Shown here one piece after another: positions 1 to 10,973 of a stretch of 64,000 nt of DNA. This DNA is from Gnetum montanum (lineage: Eukaryota > Streptophyta > Gnetopsida > Gnetales > Gnetaceae): the NCBI GenBank assembly GCA_015680685.1, contig MNCI01004656.1:1564985-1628984 (forward strand), written 5' to 3'. A program made the translations under genes and the position numbers. The notes beneath the pieces were generated by a model. It did no database searches. It had not been told where the DNA came from and saw nothing but the letters and a program-made list of their open reading frames with translations. Position 1 is the first letter of the stretch. The number at the start of each line of letters is the position of its first letter.

Positions 1-340
1 TTGGTGATGTTGGTGCTCAGGCATTCTCACCAAAGGCAGGAGCTAGGAAATTCACCCACAAGGTGAAGGACCATGCTATTGGATGCTCTTCTACACTCTA
101 ATAATGGTAAGAGCTGGAGGATGGAAGCACTATGGCTAGGCCACAGTATTGCTAGGACTCCAATGGGAGGTGTTGACAATGAGAGCTATGACCAGGATGA
201 TTAGCGATGGTGGTAGTAGCTCCATAATGTCAACAAGATGCCAAATGACATCCTCAGAAGAATAGTAAGATTCTAGGGATGGGGATGTTGCAAATGTTCT
301 AGAGGGGTTTCCTTTGACAATGTGAACTTCATTTTGGAAC

Positions 341-361
341 TGCAACACCCCACCCCATCCT
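341..361 (-). other. Possible polypurine tract and 3' LTR start
   Basis: On the minus strand a purine run GGATGGGGTGGGG (about 361-348) is followed immediately by TGTTGCAG (347-340), the layout of a PPT followed by an LTR beginning TGTTG. It lies downstream of the integrase end and the tandem array, where the Tat element's 3' LTR should begin. I could not find the matching start at the other LTR, which seems truncated near 16480, so this is tentative. Confidence 0.35.
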
Positions 362-479
362 ACCTAAGAGGGATGGGTAGGCGATAGAAAATTAAAAGTA
401 TTCTCGCTCACTTGCTTTTATGATCATGTATGTTAAACTATAGATGCTAGATTGTGAATTTAGTTTTAGATCTTGGTAG

Positions 480-785
480 ACCATGGTCCCTATTTAAGGT
501 CTAAGTAGGTCATGCTATGCTAGTTCAAGGTCCTAGTAGACCGTTGTGCTAGTTTAATGTCATAGTAGATGATGGATGGCTAGTTTTAGGTCATAGCGGA
601 TTATGTTGTGGATGCTAGTTTAATGTCTTAGCGCAAGGACATTCTATGCTAGTTTAACATCATAGAAGACAATCTATGCTTGTTTAACATCATAGCAGAT
701 GTTCTATGCTAGTTTAATATCATAGAAAACGTTCTATGCCAGTTTAACATCATAACAAATGTTCTGCTTACCTTACTTTTGTTGT
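480..785. repeat. Degenerate ~30-bp tandem repeat array (retrotransposon 3' UTR)
   Basis: About nine imperfect units share the core CTAGTTTAACATCATAG followed by a variable GCAGATGTTCTATG-like part. The array lies between the end of integrase and the possible PPT of the minus-strand Tat element. Hypervariable tandem arrays in the 3' UTR are known for Tat/Ogre elements and can seed satellite DNA. Confidence 0.8.
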
Positions 786-789
786 TGAT

Positions 790-1870
790 GTGATACTGCA
801 TGTTAAGTGTAATACAACTAGAGGTACAAGTGGTTAATAGGATTGGCAAACTAGTTGTTATCCAAATTAGCAAGCTTGAAGGCTCCATTTTCATACACCT
901 TAGTGACTAAGAAAGGCCCTTCCTAGTTGGTTGAGAACTTGTTCATGGGCTCACAAATAGCCTTAAAGATTAGGTCCATTTCTTGATTGGGCATTGGTGT
1001 AGATTATGGTGATGCTTTTTCCATTGCTTCTCTTGGTACCACTTGATATGATTAAGCATTTGGATGCACTCTTCCTCTCTAGAGTTGAGATCAATGATTC
1101 TTGACTCTTTGTTTTGAGCCTCATCCATTAAGTTCAAGAGGATCACGCGAAGCGATGGAACCCACAGTTCAAGAAGCAACACTACTTCAGATCCATATAA
1201 AGACTATATGGTGTTTTACCTATTTCATTTTTGCATGTTGTGCGGTAGGCCCAAACTACATAGATAAGTTGTTAATTCCATCATTGCTTGCTATTGCTAA
1301 GTGTCTTCTTCAGAAGGTTGACGATGACCTTACTGGTAGCCTTCCCTTGGCTATTTACTTAAGGGTAGTATAGTGACAAAAAGGAGTGTTTAATGCCAAG
1401 GTTTTCACATAAGGCTTTGGTTTCTATGATACTAAACTATGGCATATTGTCTATGACTATGGTTATGGGGAGATCGAATCAGGTCACTATATTGTCAAGG
1501 ATAAATTTACAAACCTATTGAGATGTTGTCTTCCTAAGGGGGATAGCTTCCACACACTTCATGAAATACTCAGTTGCAGTAATAATGAAGTTGTGTCTTG
1601 TGGAAGACTTAGGTGTTATAGGTCCTATGATGTCCAACCCCCAACGTTAAAATGACCATGTGATTTGTGTAGTGTGTAGTTTGGTTGGTGACACATGTAT
1701 CAGATTCCCATGCCACTGACACATATCACATGCCTTGACCTTGGAGATGCAATCACACTCCATATAAGGCTACTAGTAGCTTGGACATCTAATTTTTACC
1801 ACTATGGCCTTGGGAGCTATATGCCCCCCACATAGTCCATCATGTACCTATTGACAATCTTTTATGCTTC
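790..1870 (-). pseudogene. Tat-type integrase, decayed
   Basis: The minus-strand translation across frames shows VHDGLCGGH and CISKVKACDMCQWHG (zinc-binding HHCC remnant), then GLDIIGPI and HNFIITATEYFMKCVEAI (core with first catalytic Asp), VIDNMP (second Asp) and IKHSFLSLYYP. The region that should hold the catalytic Glu (usual form NGQAEATN) reads NSQGKATS, so Glu is replaced by Lys. The C-terminal domain follows as ICEPMNKFSTN, EGPFLVTKVYENGAFKLANL and NHLYL, ending near 790. Several stops interrupt it. The domain inserts retrotransposon cDNA into DNA; this copy could not. Confidence 0.8.
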
Positions 1871-2109
1871 ACTACTGTTAACGCAAGTTAATAGTATCCC
1901 ATCATAAGATCTATGACATAAGGTATTGTTAGCTATGAGGACATACTGTCGCGATCATTTTAACACTATCTCCTTTTGGCCAACTGTTAAGTTTTGTGGA
2001 GGTTCCCCCTGTTGGAGGTATGCTTCAATGTTTTCATACCATTCCTAGGCATGAAGTGTACTTATGGATGCAATACTTGTTGTGTGGATTATAGGTTCAA
2101 TGCAATCCA

Positions 2110-2545
2110 TTATGGGAGTGGGCAAAGTAGAGAACATATTCATTGATACACTTAAGGCTAAGGTGGCCAGTGCATTAGTTATGGCATTTTTGTTGCAGGG
2201 GACATGTTAGACATGTATAGTTGTAAATTGTTTTAGTAAGTGCTTTGCCAAATCACAATAAGATCGTAGGTGTTGTGCTTTACAGGCGTAAACCTTTGTG
2301 AGTTAGTTAATAACCATCTGTGAATTTCTTTAAATTACTATATTTCAAATACCTTACTCCTGCTACTAGAATGCCTCTAAGGAGACCTTCATATTCTGCA
2401 ATGTTGTTTGTACAAAGAAATTCAAAGTGGTATGCAAAAGGTCAGATCTTTCTAGAGGGAAATGTGATAACAGTAGCGGCACTACCACCTTGTGTGGTTG
2501 AAGCACTATCAAAGTGGAAAATGGCCTCAAAGTATACAAGTATCA
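2110..2545 (-). pseudogene. Second (archaeal-type) RNase H domain of the Tat element
   Basis: The minus strand reads FDSASTTQGGSAATVITFPS, then PFAYHFEFLCTNNIAEYEGL and LLRGILVAGVRYLKY. After a frame change it gives MVIN.LTKVYACKAQHLRSY and HVPCNKNAITNALATLA. These match the RNase H signature: the FDGA-like first strand, TNNIAEYEGL with the catalytic Glu, and the final NADALAKLA-like motif with Asp changed to Asn. Lying between RT/RNase H and integrase, it is the extra RNase H of Tat/Ogre elements. Stops are present. Confidence 0.8.
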
Positions 2546-2689
2546 AGCTTATACTAATAACATGCTTGTCTAGGAATTCTAGATGTATTGTTGCCTAATC
2601 TCCTATAGGTGAAGCCATGAGTTACATAGCTATTGGTTGGCCCTTTGTGGATGACTGCACTATGTAATGCAGGTCCAAATCTGTAGTTA

Positions 2690-3075
2690 TTGCTTTCCAT
2701 CTAGCTATTTTTCTACTTTCATATATGTTGTTTGTAATGGCCCTAAGTATGTTACTCTTGAAAATGATGTTGACTTAACTATGGAAGAGGTAGTGTCTTC
2801 ATTTTTTAAGCACAAAAACCAAGGCAAGATAGTTTTTCTCCACATCGTTGTATTTTTCCTCGTGCACTATTACTGCATGACTTAAGTAGTAAACAGGAAT
2901 CTCAGAACCATTGTCTCTCTTTTGACAAAGCAGGGAGGCAATGGATGTATCTGAGATTGTAAGGTAGATGTAAAAAGGCTTATCTCTTTATGGAGGATAG
3001 ATGGTTGGAAGATGAACCATCTCCTTTTTCATGTTGTAGAATGCTTCTTGGAATGATTTGTCCACTTGAAGTTGA
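2690..3075 (-). pseudogene. First (gypsy-type) RNase H domain of the Tat element
   Basis: The minus strand shows EAFYNMKKEMVHLPTIYPP, then KPFYIYLTISDTSIASLLCQ, EIPVYYLSHAVIVHEEKYND and VEKNYLALVFVLKK. These are the connection and RNase H segments that follow RT in Ty3/gypsy pol, corresponding to the usual LYLAVSD, PVYYVSK, Y..LEK..LALV pattern. One frameshift and at least two stops are visible. Confidence 0.8.
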
Positions 3076-3079
3076 CTCC

Positions 3080-3880
3080 TTTTTTGAGTAGGTGTTGCAT
3101 TGGATGTAACTTATCAGTCAACCTAGCAATAAATATTCATATAAATTGTATTCTACCATACAATCCATGTAGCTCCTTAAGGTTTGCTAGTGGTGCTAAG
3201 TTGATAATAGCCATGACCTTATTGGGATCTACACTTATTCCTATTTCTGATACTACAAAGCCTAACATGTGACTGGTTTTAACGCAGAAGACACACTTTT
3301 TGGGATTAATGTGAAGGTCATGCCTATGGAAACATTGAAGGATAAGGTTCAAGTCATTTGCATGGTCATGATCCTTCTTGGACTTAATTGCTATATCATC
3401 AACATAGTCATTTAACTACTCTAGAAGATAGTCACTAAAGATGTAGGTCATCACACGTTGGTATGTTGCTCCAGAGTTTTTTAGTTCAAAGGGCATCATT
3501 TTATAGCAAACTTTTTCCCAAGGGGTCATAAAAATAGTTCTAAGTTGATGTTATAGGTTTATATGAATTTGGTTGTACCCTGAGAACACATCCATCAAGG
3601 ATAACAAGGCATGACTAGCCGTAGTATCGACAAGTTGGTCAATACTCAACAATGGGAAATCATCTTTGATGGTTACCTTGTTTAAATCCTATAATTCTAT
3701 GAAAATTCATATACCCATAGTTTTCTTGGGGACAACCACAATGTTTGACACCCAATTTGCATAATCGACTACTCGGATGAATCCAGCTTGGTAGAGTTTA
3801 GTGATTTCGTTGCAGATGGATAATGCAATTTTTGGCTTGATTTTGCGAGATTTTTGTTTGACTGGATTGACACGTCAATC
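3080..3880 (-). pseudogene. Tat-type reverse transcriptase, decayed
   Basis: Minus-strand motifs appear in order: ITKLYQAGFIRVVDYANWVS, NIVVVPKK, DLNKVTIKDDFPLLSIDQLV, LLSLMDVFSGYNQI, MMPFELKNSGATYQRVM, YVDDIAIKS (catalytic YxDD near 3389-3406), HINPKKCVFCVKTSHMLGFV and GISVDPNKVMAI, then LKELHGLYGRIQFI. This is a nearly full set of RT blocks in Tat/Ogre spelling. The catalytic YVDD is intact, but stops fall after INL, after MGI and before LNDY, so no functional enzyme is made. Confidence 0.9.
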
Positions 3881-4260
3881 TAGGATAATGATTTTTTGTA
3901 TTATTCATGGGTCTAAACCTAGCATATATTTATAAGACCATGCAAACACTTTTCCATTGTCATTAAGAACTCTAGAGATACTCTACTGGATTTGTCGCTC
4001 TAGTAAAGAGCTAAGCTTCAATGTTCTCGCCTCACCTTTACATGTTGTTATGAGGATTTCTATGAGTGGATCTTCAATTACATAATTGGATTCTAAATCT
4101 AAGGCTTAGACCAAATGTTTTGGCTACTCTAGTGATGTTTCTAAGGATGCTACATTGGTGTTATAAGTAGGCGGTTCAATGTCCAAAAGCTCTGTGTTCC
4201 TGTGTCTCATGAGTCTGCCATGGGGTCTAGTCAAGGTTAAAGGAAAAAAAAGATTCTTGT
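3880..4260 (-). pseudogene. N-terminal part of Tat pol upstream of RT
   Basis: The minus strand reads YVIEDPLIEILITTCKGEAR, TLKLSSLLERQ, VLNDNGKVFAWSY and VNPVKQKSRKIKP. The FAWSY and VKQK..K..P motifs are the standard lead-in to RT in Tat elements. Coding similarity stops near 4260, where the sequence turns AT-rich and no protease precedes it directly; the nearest protease on this strand ends 6 kb away. Confidence 0.75.
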
Positions 4261-4400
4261 GTGTGCTCATTTTCCAAAATCATCCTACAAAATAAATAGA
4301 AAAAAAATCAAGTGGTAGCTATCTAATAAAGAAAAATGAAGAAAAGTGCATAAAATGAGGAAAATAATGCTATAAAAAGTAACTATGCAGTATCTCAAAA

Positions 4401-4670
4401 TTTCTAGTTTAATGTCTTAGCAGACCATGACTATGCCTAAAGTGTAAAGCTAAGGAAAATTTGGAAGGCTTGAAATGTTCATTGGACAAATAGAAAAAAT
4501 GTAAAAAACTTCAAAATGTGAAAAGCAAGAAAAAGTTAGAATTTTTTTTTAACTCTATGTGTTACATTACATGGGACATGGGATGTTCTGTGTTATGGAT
4601 GGGACAAGGGACATTCTACATTATGCATGGGATACAGAGTGTCCTACATTACACGTTGGGACATGGGAAG
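4401..4670. repeat. Isolated 30-bp array unit and degenerate GGGACATGGG repeats
   Basis: Bases 4404-4423 (CTAGTTTAATGTCTTAGCAG) match units of the 480-785 array. Bases 4560-4670 hold about four degenerate copies of a 25-40 bp unit containing GGGACATGGGA and ACATTCTACATTA. They sit just upstream of the plus-strand TATA box. No coding sense is visible. Confidence 0.55.
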
Positions 4671-4706
4671 TCCCAGAAAAGTGACATGTCATGTGGTCCT
4701 GGAGGG

Positions 4707-4714
4707 TATAAATA
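4707..4714 (+). promoter_or_regulatory. TATA box (plus-strand transcription unit)
   Basis: TATAAATA lies in a GC-richer setting after a repeat-rich stretch. It is the only strong TATA motif I noticed upstream of the decayed plus-strand gene at 6540-9669. The long gap to recognisable coding (1.8 kb) leaves the link unproven. Confidence 0.45.
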
Positions 4715-5009
4715 TGGGTTTTCCCATGGTAAACCTATCATTTTCACTATCAGAGCTAACAGTTCAGAGCATAGCACAATCCAATGTAAAGCATGACAAC
4801 TGACATGCCAAAGCTTGACAATGAGACAATGGAACATAGAAGCAAGCATAGACACATTGGCTTTGCCAATGTGGATGAAGGCGAGTGCACCCTACAACAT
4901 CTTCCTAGGGCATGTGTTGAAGAGCATTAGGAGGCACATCTGCCAAGTAGGCCATCACACTACCTTCATTATTTTTTCATTTTTTGCTTATTATGTTTTT
5001 ATGCCTTGG

Positions 5010-5230
5010 GGTTTTGGAGGAAGCCTACCCTTAGAGGGCACTACGATTGCCATTGCCTCTACTGTGGACAATGTGCTATGGCTATTGTTGTCACTGTGGC
5101 CACTGCACCATGGCCAATGCACTATGGCTACTATGGCCATTACGGCCACCATGCCATGGCTGTCACCTTTGTTGTGGCCATCATGTCATGGCTATCAACA
5201 CCGCTGCCATGGCTTGCATGGGCATCATAG
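5010..5230. repeat. Cryptically simple ATGGC/GCCAT-rich tract
   Basis: The stretch is built from loosely iterated ATGGCTATGG, TGGCCATNN and CCATGGC words. All three plus-strand frames stay open through parts of it and give low-complexity Trp/Gly/His/Tyr or Leu/Trp/Pro peptides. I read those open frames as by-products of the repeat, not genes. Confidence 0.7.
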
Positions 5231-5589
5231 ATCACATGTTTCCATTTTTTATTTGTTTTTTCCTAAATGGTTTGAATGGCATTTTGGGTTGTGACAGTAG
5301 GCAAGGGTTTCATCATAGGCCTCTAAGTGCTAGGTGGAGTAGGGTTTGACAAGGGTTCTGTTGCATTCCACGAGATGGTACAGAATGGGGGTTTTATGTA
5401 TCGTGTTTAGTGTAGCATGTGGGGGAGGGTTTTGGTGCTTCACATTCCATGTTTCATGATAGGGGTTTCTTGTGTGTTCCACATAGTAGAACGAGGCAAG
5501 GGTTTCATAGGTGTCCTGTGTTGGCTTTCAGGCTTTGTGGTGTCCTTGATAGTGTAACTAGAAAGTTGAAAATGTTTTCATTCTTCCAT

Positions 5590-5935
5590 TGCTACGCTCC
5601 GTAGGAGCATGACTAAGACTTCGTACATTTTTTTTCAAGTTTTTCCTAGCTATGTACAGTTGCTACGCTACATGGGAGTATGTATAGTTGCTACCTTGCA
5701 TGTGAGGTATAGTTGCTATGCTGCATGGGAGTATGTATAGTCGGAAAAATTTCACTCTGCAAACTATTTCCAAAATGTCACACTCCATGGAAGGATGAAA
5801 AACACTTAGAAAAATTTCATTCAACTACTTGTCCTACAATTTTTACACTCAATGGGAGCATGGCGAACACTTAGAAAAATTTCACATAGATAATTGTTAC
5901 GCTCTACAAGAACGTAACTAACATAGAAAAATTTT
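5590..5935. repeat. Degenerate GCTACGCT / ACTTAGAAAAATTT repeat cluster
   Basis: Copies of TTGCTACGCTACATGGGAGT-like words (about 5590, 5660, 5705) and of ACACTTAGAAAAATTTCA (about 5800, 5870) alternate with spacers. The same two words in the same orientation build the larger cluster at 15530-16410, so the two regions are related. Confidence 0.65.
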
Positions 5936-6539
5936 TGAATTTTGTTTTTTGCATAGTTTGTTCACTATTTTTGTTGTTTGATTGCTTTTATTACGCACTG
6001 ACATTTTCATTGTGAAAATGCAGGGTTATGTTGAAATTGGTCCTCATTGTGGTTGAGCTTATAGGGATTTTGTGCTATATAAGCATCCACGTGCCCAATG
6101 TCCCCACATCACATGCACGAGTAAGAGATCAAGTGATGTGGTTCCAAGAGAGGGCATAGGAATTCTTGGAATTCCTACTTCACCACTTCAATGTGATGAT
6201 GTGGTCACACTTGTCTATTGAAGCTATAGGCATTTTGGTTGAGACATTATTGCCTAGGGCAAACCAAGGTATTTTAAAATTCATGACGGATGGACCTACT
6301 GAGGGTGAAGGGGTAGGGAGCTCAAGTTAGCGACTGAAAGCCTTAAGACCCTTTTCTTAGATCTGGGAAATGCTAGAGTTTAAGTGCTACCATAAATAAA
6401 ATACTTTGCTCATTGCTCACCACATAGGTTCAGCCTTCCAAAATCCACCTGTAACCATCTACTACACTAGAGGGTAAGTCTTATTGGGATGATGAAAATT
6501 TTGTTTTTTTTTTGCTTTATATAACTTGGAGTGCTTATT

Positions 6540-9500
6540 GTCATTTTATCTATTGCCAGATTCTTGATTGATAATGACAAGCTTCACAATAGAGAAGGGG
6601 TGTTAGCCCTAACCCAAATAGCACTATGAGAGTTCTCATCTATTGAGAATATACATCCTGGCATCATAGAGCAACTTGGGGTAGATATGAGAACTTACCT
6701 AATCAAATACTCCAAGTCCTATGCAAAGTGTTGGGATCACAAGTGGTTATATGGTGAGTGGACATCCTACCAGATACCCACTGTGGAAGAAGTATCAATC
6801 CGACTATCACCATTCCCCACACTATTCATGCTAAGTGAGTTATATTATTTTTTTATTTCTATGCATTTTTTCTTTTTACTTTTCCATTACATGGTTGATT
6901 CTATTTTTGTTTGCCACAATAGTAGCCAAGTCCAAGGAGGTTAGAGTGATCATCTCAGGGTGCACTGAGGCTAACCTTCTTTTTAAACATGGTGAGGTTG
7001 ATGATTCATAGTGTTGGTTATTCCATGAGGTTGCAACAACAATTGCTCAAAATGTTTAAGAGGCTAGGCTTATGGACCTCTTTTTGGCTGTGAACCCAAG
7101 CATCCTAGTAGTGGAAATGATTACCCTTGTTGACTCCTTCATGGAAAGCGCTGACCACTTTAGCACATGAGTTCACAATGTGTGGGTGGTCTTTGAGATC
7201 ATTGATGATCTCTTTTTAGATCTCTTTGGTGTTCCCTCTGCTGGTTTACCCATGGGGGAAAAACTAGAAAGGATCTAAACCACTGAGGTGACATCAAAGA
7301 ATGGCTAGGCACTGATAAAGATCACAAGGGCATTTACATGAAAGAAGTCAAATTGGTGGTAGCCCATCCCATTTACCTCCTCTTTTAAACTTGTACTTTT
7401 CCCAAGCTACTTGCCCAAGGAAAATTTCTTGGGATAGAGCAAGCTTAGATCATGAGGGATGTAATGGAGGAGGGGACACGATACAATTGGGCTAGATATC
7501 TTTAAGAAGGCTTACGGGCTAAGATGATCAAACTACGTAGCAAACTTGAGGCACATTCTCATGCTCACATTGCATTTTTTATAGGTTCATGAAATTTCTA
7601 GTGGTTCATGAAAATGGGATATGGGTGGTCCAAGATTACATCGAAATATCCAAGCTATGTATTTGCCATTTATTCTTCACAAATTGGTCACAAGGCCCTC
7701 TGGAGGCCATTGGCGAGTCTTTTTCAATGACCATCAAGGACCAAGTGGGCCCATCCTACCATGCGCACGATAGTCTTGGAGAGGCTCCTTCCATCAACAT
7801 GAGAAATGCAGTGAGGGGGGCACATCTCATTGCTAAGATAGTGAAATCAAAATTGCAAATGAAAAAACCTTGTCCTACAAAGGTACCCTCATGTGCAATT
7901 GAAGAAAGGGGTAAAAGGTTATGCATCAGAGTTTGTAATGTGCAATCTAAATTTGCTTGTATGTATGCCTTAGTTAGAATATTTTTTGTGTTTTTCCTTT
8001 ATTTTTTTCTTGTTACCTATATATATTAAGACAAGTGCTCTAACCCTAGCTTTTTCATTGTATGTGAGGAGGAGGCCCTTGCTAATGAAGAGGAGGCCCC
8101 TACCATAGAAGAAGAGGCCCTCATCATAGAAGAGGAAGCCTCAATTGAAGAGGAGACTATTGTAGAAAATGTTCCACAGCATGAGGGACATATGACAATT
8201 GAAGATGCTGCTGCACTCCTAAGGTAGCTCGAAGAAGAGGGGCTACATTTCGAGGACAATGATTTTGGTGGGTTTTTTGACAATGTGCAGATGGGAAATT
8301 CCCCCGCTCTCACCCTTGAGGGTTTGCTAGGTAGGAGCTTTGCACTACCATTTACATTATTCTATTATTTTCTCTCTTTCCTCTCATCCTCTTCTCTTTT
8401 CTTTTCTTTTGTTTTCCCCTTCTTCTTGTTTTCTATAATACTAACATGCTTTATCATGCAATAGGTGATGCTTCCCCTAGATGTCCTGAATCTTTGTTCA
8501 CTTTTCACTTACAGCCATGGGCGAAAACCCTAGATAAGTTTTCTTTTATGCAAGGCATAGTGGATGATATGATTGATCATCTAAAGAAAATAGATCCTGA
8601 GATAGGTATATTTGGGCCATTGCATTTTTTTTCTTATGTTGTTTTATTTTTTCCTTATAATTAACATTTCCTCTCTTTAATCTGATAGCCTTGCAACTTA
8701 AATGAAATCCAAGAATGATAGTTGAAGTGGAAGCTATGCTAGAGCTCCATCTTGAGGTAGCATAGATGCCTCATCATATATATGATGAGGTAAGAAAATG
8801 CACACTACACTTAGCACGATCATTGTGGGAGTATAGGTGTGTAAATGAGGATCTTTGGAAGTGAGTTAAAAATCTTGAAAAAGAGAAAGAAAGCCAGGAA
8901 GCTCAACTGGAGGACTTATAATCACAGTATGACTTTTTAATGGCCTACGATAAATTAGACAGTAGCTAGCACATGATTATGATTGATTATGCCAGATATT
9001 GGTTAGCTGTGTGAGGAAAGAATGAAGCTACACACGAGGTAATCGAGAAATGCCTATAGATGGATCTTTTGGACTAAAAGAACCAAGATTGGAAATATTA
9101 CAGTGCCAAGGTGTATGAATGGGGGAAAGTGCAAAAGAATCAAAAGCATCAGTAAAAAATGAAGCGTGCTACCTACCAAAAAAAATATAGAGATGAGTAT
9201 GTAGAACATTGAGGTCGTGAACTATTCCTTAACGCAATCGGTGCTACCTAGGCTTATGATAGATTTGTGATGCACCTAGTGGTAAGTGAGTCCCTAGAGA
9301 GAAAAATGGCCATGCCTTGTAGGGAAGCCACATCTACTACATTTTCTCCAGGGCCACCCATATGGATGGCTATGGAGAAAGGGAAGAACCTAACAAGTGT
9401 TGACTTAGGAAAGAAAGACTGGGCAAATATGATAGAGGAGGAAATCCTCTAACACTTAGAGTCTAGCCTCAACAAAAGGCTGCCAAACATGGATGCAGGC

Positions 9501-9669
9501 CCATGTCAAGTTGGGTAAGTTTACTTTATTATGATTTATTTCATAATAGCTTCATATGTTATCTTGCTTACTGATTGGTTTATAGTTTTGTCTTTGGTTT
9601 GTATAGGATCTAAATGAAGATGCAGGACCTAGCGGAGTGACAAATAAAGACAAGGGAGAGGAGTTGTAA
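6540..9669 (+). pseudogene. Decayed intron-containing gene, plant-mobile-domain-like
   Basis: The plus strand reads as a broken multi-exon gene. Exonic pieces include RFLIDNDKLHNREGVLALTQ and YAKCWDHKWLYGEW (6555-6834), EANLLFKHGEVDDS, CWLFHEVATTIAQNV, ILVVEMITLVDSFMESADHF and FEIIDDLFLDLFGVPSAGLP (6923-7260), an acidic Glu/Ala-rich stretch (8050-8320), LQPWAKTLDKFSFMQGIVDD, a long charged helical part with KNLEKEKESQEAQLEDL, and a C-terminal exon ending TAA at 9667. Putative introns are 6835-6922, 8331-8464, 8606-8688 and 9515-9606, all GT...AG and mostly T-rich. The FEIIDDLFLDLFGVP block resembles the TLEDVALLLGLP core of the plant mobile domain; that is by eye. About fifteen stops show it is dead. 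It lies antisense inside the minus-strand Tat element. Confidence 0.5.
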
Positions 9670-9776
9670 TCTATATACTAATGTTTTAAAATGTTTGGAA
9701 TGTAACCTCATTGTTGGGAAATTTTGTAAGTTTGAAACTAGACGTAAGCTTGGACTATGTATTCCATTTATAATTT

Positions 9777-9782
9777 AATAAA
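9777..9782 (+). terminator. Poly(A) signal AATAAA
   Basis: AATAAA lies 108 nt after the TAA that ends the last exon of the plus-strand decayed gene, in AT-rich 3' UTR-like sequence. This is normal spacing for a plant gene and supports a real transcription unit here. Confidence 0.5.
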
Positions 9783-9837
9783 AAAGCATGCAACATATCT
9801 TATTTCTTTTCCTTGGTATTCTTTTTGATGTAATTAG

Positions 9838-10065
9838 GCCCCTTGTGGGCCCCATTTGATAGTTTAAGGCCATTTTGGGCCATGGCCAGTTTAGGGCCAT
9901 TTTGGGCCATGTTATAGTTTAAGGCCATTTTGGGCCATGGCTAGTTTAAAGCCATTGCAGGCCATGAGTAACTATAAAATGGAGTAGTGGGTTTCTATTT
10001 TTAGGCCTTGGCATGTTGTGCAATAGTTTAAGGCCATTCCAAGCCATGTGATAGTTAAACAAAGC
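9838..10065. repeat. ~29-bp tandem array, core AGTTTAAGGCCATTTTGGGC
   Basis: Five to six units of AGTTTAAGGCCATTTTGGGC plus CATGGCCAT-like ends run to about 10050. They share the TAGTTTAA core and unit length with the 480-785 array but carry GGCCATTTTGGGCCATG in place of the CATCATAG part. The array separates the plus-strand gene from the minus-strand protease. Confidence 0.8.
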
Positions 10066-10284
10066 ATAACTAACATGGAAAGTAAACATTACGCAAAATC
10101 AAAACTATACAAACAAAAGTACTAATGACAAAAGAACTATAAGTGTATATTAGGGACGTGCCCTATTCACATATATGTTTCTTAACCCGATGTGGGTTAG
10201 GTGATGTGTATGGACTAGAAGACTTAAGGTGACTCTTCTAGGTTGTCATCTACTATTGGAAAGGGTAACTCTGCCCATATAGTT

Positions 10285-10973
10285 TCTTCATGTAGATCGT
10301 TAGTTTTGCTTGGTTCACTTTTTGAACAACATTAGGTTTTATTGCAAATAGGTGATGCATATTAAGAGACTTCTATCTCTGACCCTTGCTTAGTGTCTAT
10401 ATTCTTGATAGCCCAAGGGGCTATGTCATCACCAAATATCACCACTTCTCCACCCACATAGGGTAGGTGGATCTCTTGGTGAATTGGTGAAGAGACAACC
10501 CTTAATTAGGTTAACCAGGATTTTCCTAAGATGAAATTGAACTCAGGCATCTCCTCTACCATGATGAATTCTACATTAGTGGGGAATTGATCCCCTGCCA
10601 TGAAATCGATAGTGATAGTTCCCTTGACCACGACACATGCCCCATTGAATGACTTCAAAAAAGAAGTTGTTGTAGGCCTAATTTGATCCACCAGGTCTAG
10701 CTTGTCAACAATAAGAAATGGGATTATGTTGGTTTTAGATCCATCATCGACATGCACCCTATAAATCTTGTATTGACGTACATGAATTTTTATTAACATA
10801 GGCGTAGTGGTTACTTGACCCATTTTAGGATTGGATTTAATGGCTTCATCATGAAGAGTTAAGAGGGTTGACCATGGTTCTTTAGTCGTAGGTGGAAGCA
10901 TGATGACATGAATGGCTCTTTCCTTTGCTAGCATATCTTCCTTAATAGGAATGGATGCCAACATGTGAATCAA
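10285..10973 (-). pseudogene. Retroviral-type aspartic protease region of the Tat element
   Basis: A 155-codon open frame (10973-10506) contains YRVHVDDGSKTNIIPFLIVD, the protease active-site region (usual form D-S/T-G-S/A; here DDGSK), and PEFNFILGKSWL near its end, matching the ILGRPWL flap-side motif. Past the stop at 10506 the same frame continues as VVSSPIHQEIHLPYVGGEVV and IFGDDIAPWAIKNIDTKQ, typical of the protease tail of Tat polyproteins. It would cleave Gag-Pol. The active-site Asp seems kept, though the frame is broken downstream. Confidence 0.75.

Noticed and set aside
4815-5349. Open frames of 159, 74 and 100 codons in three overlapping plus frames
   Set aside because: They cross a low-complexity ATGGC/GCCAT tract that keeps all frames open; peptides are repetitive and the frames have no motif.
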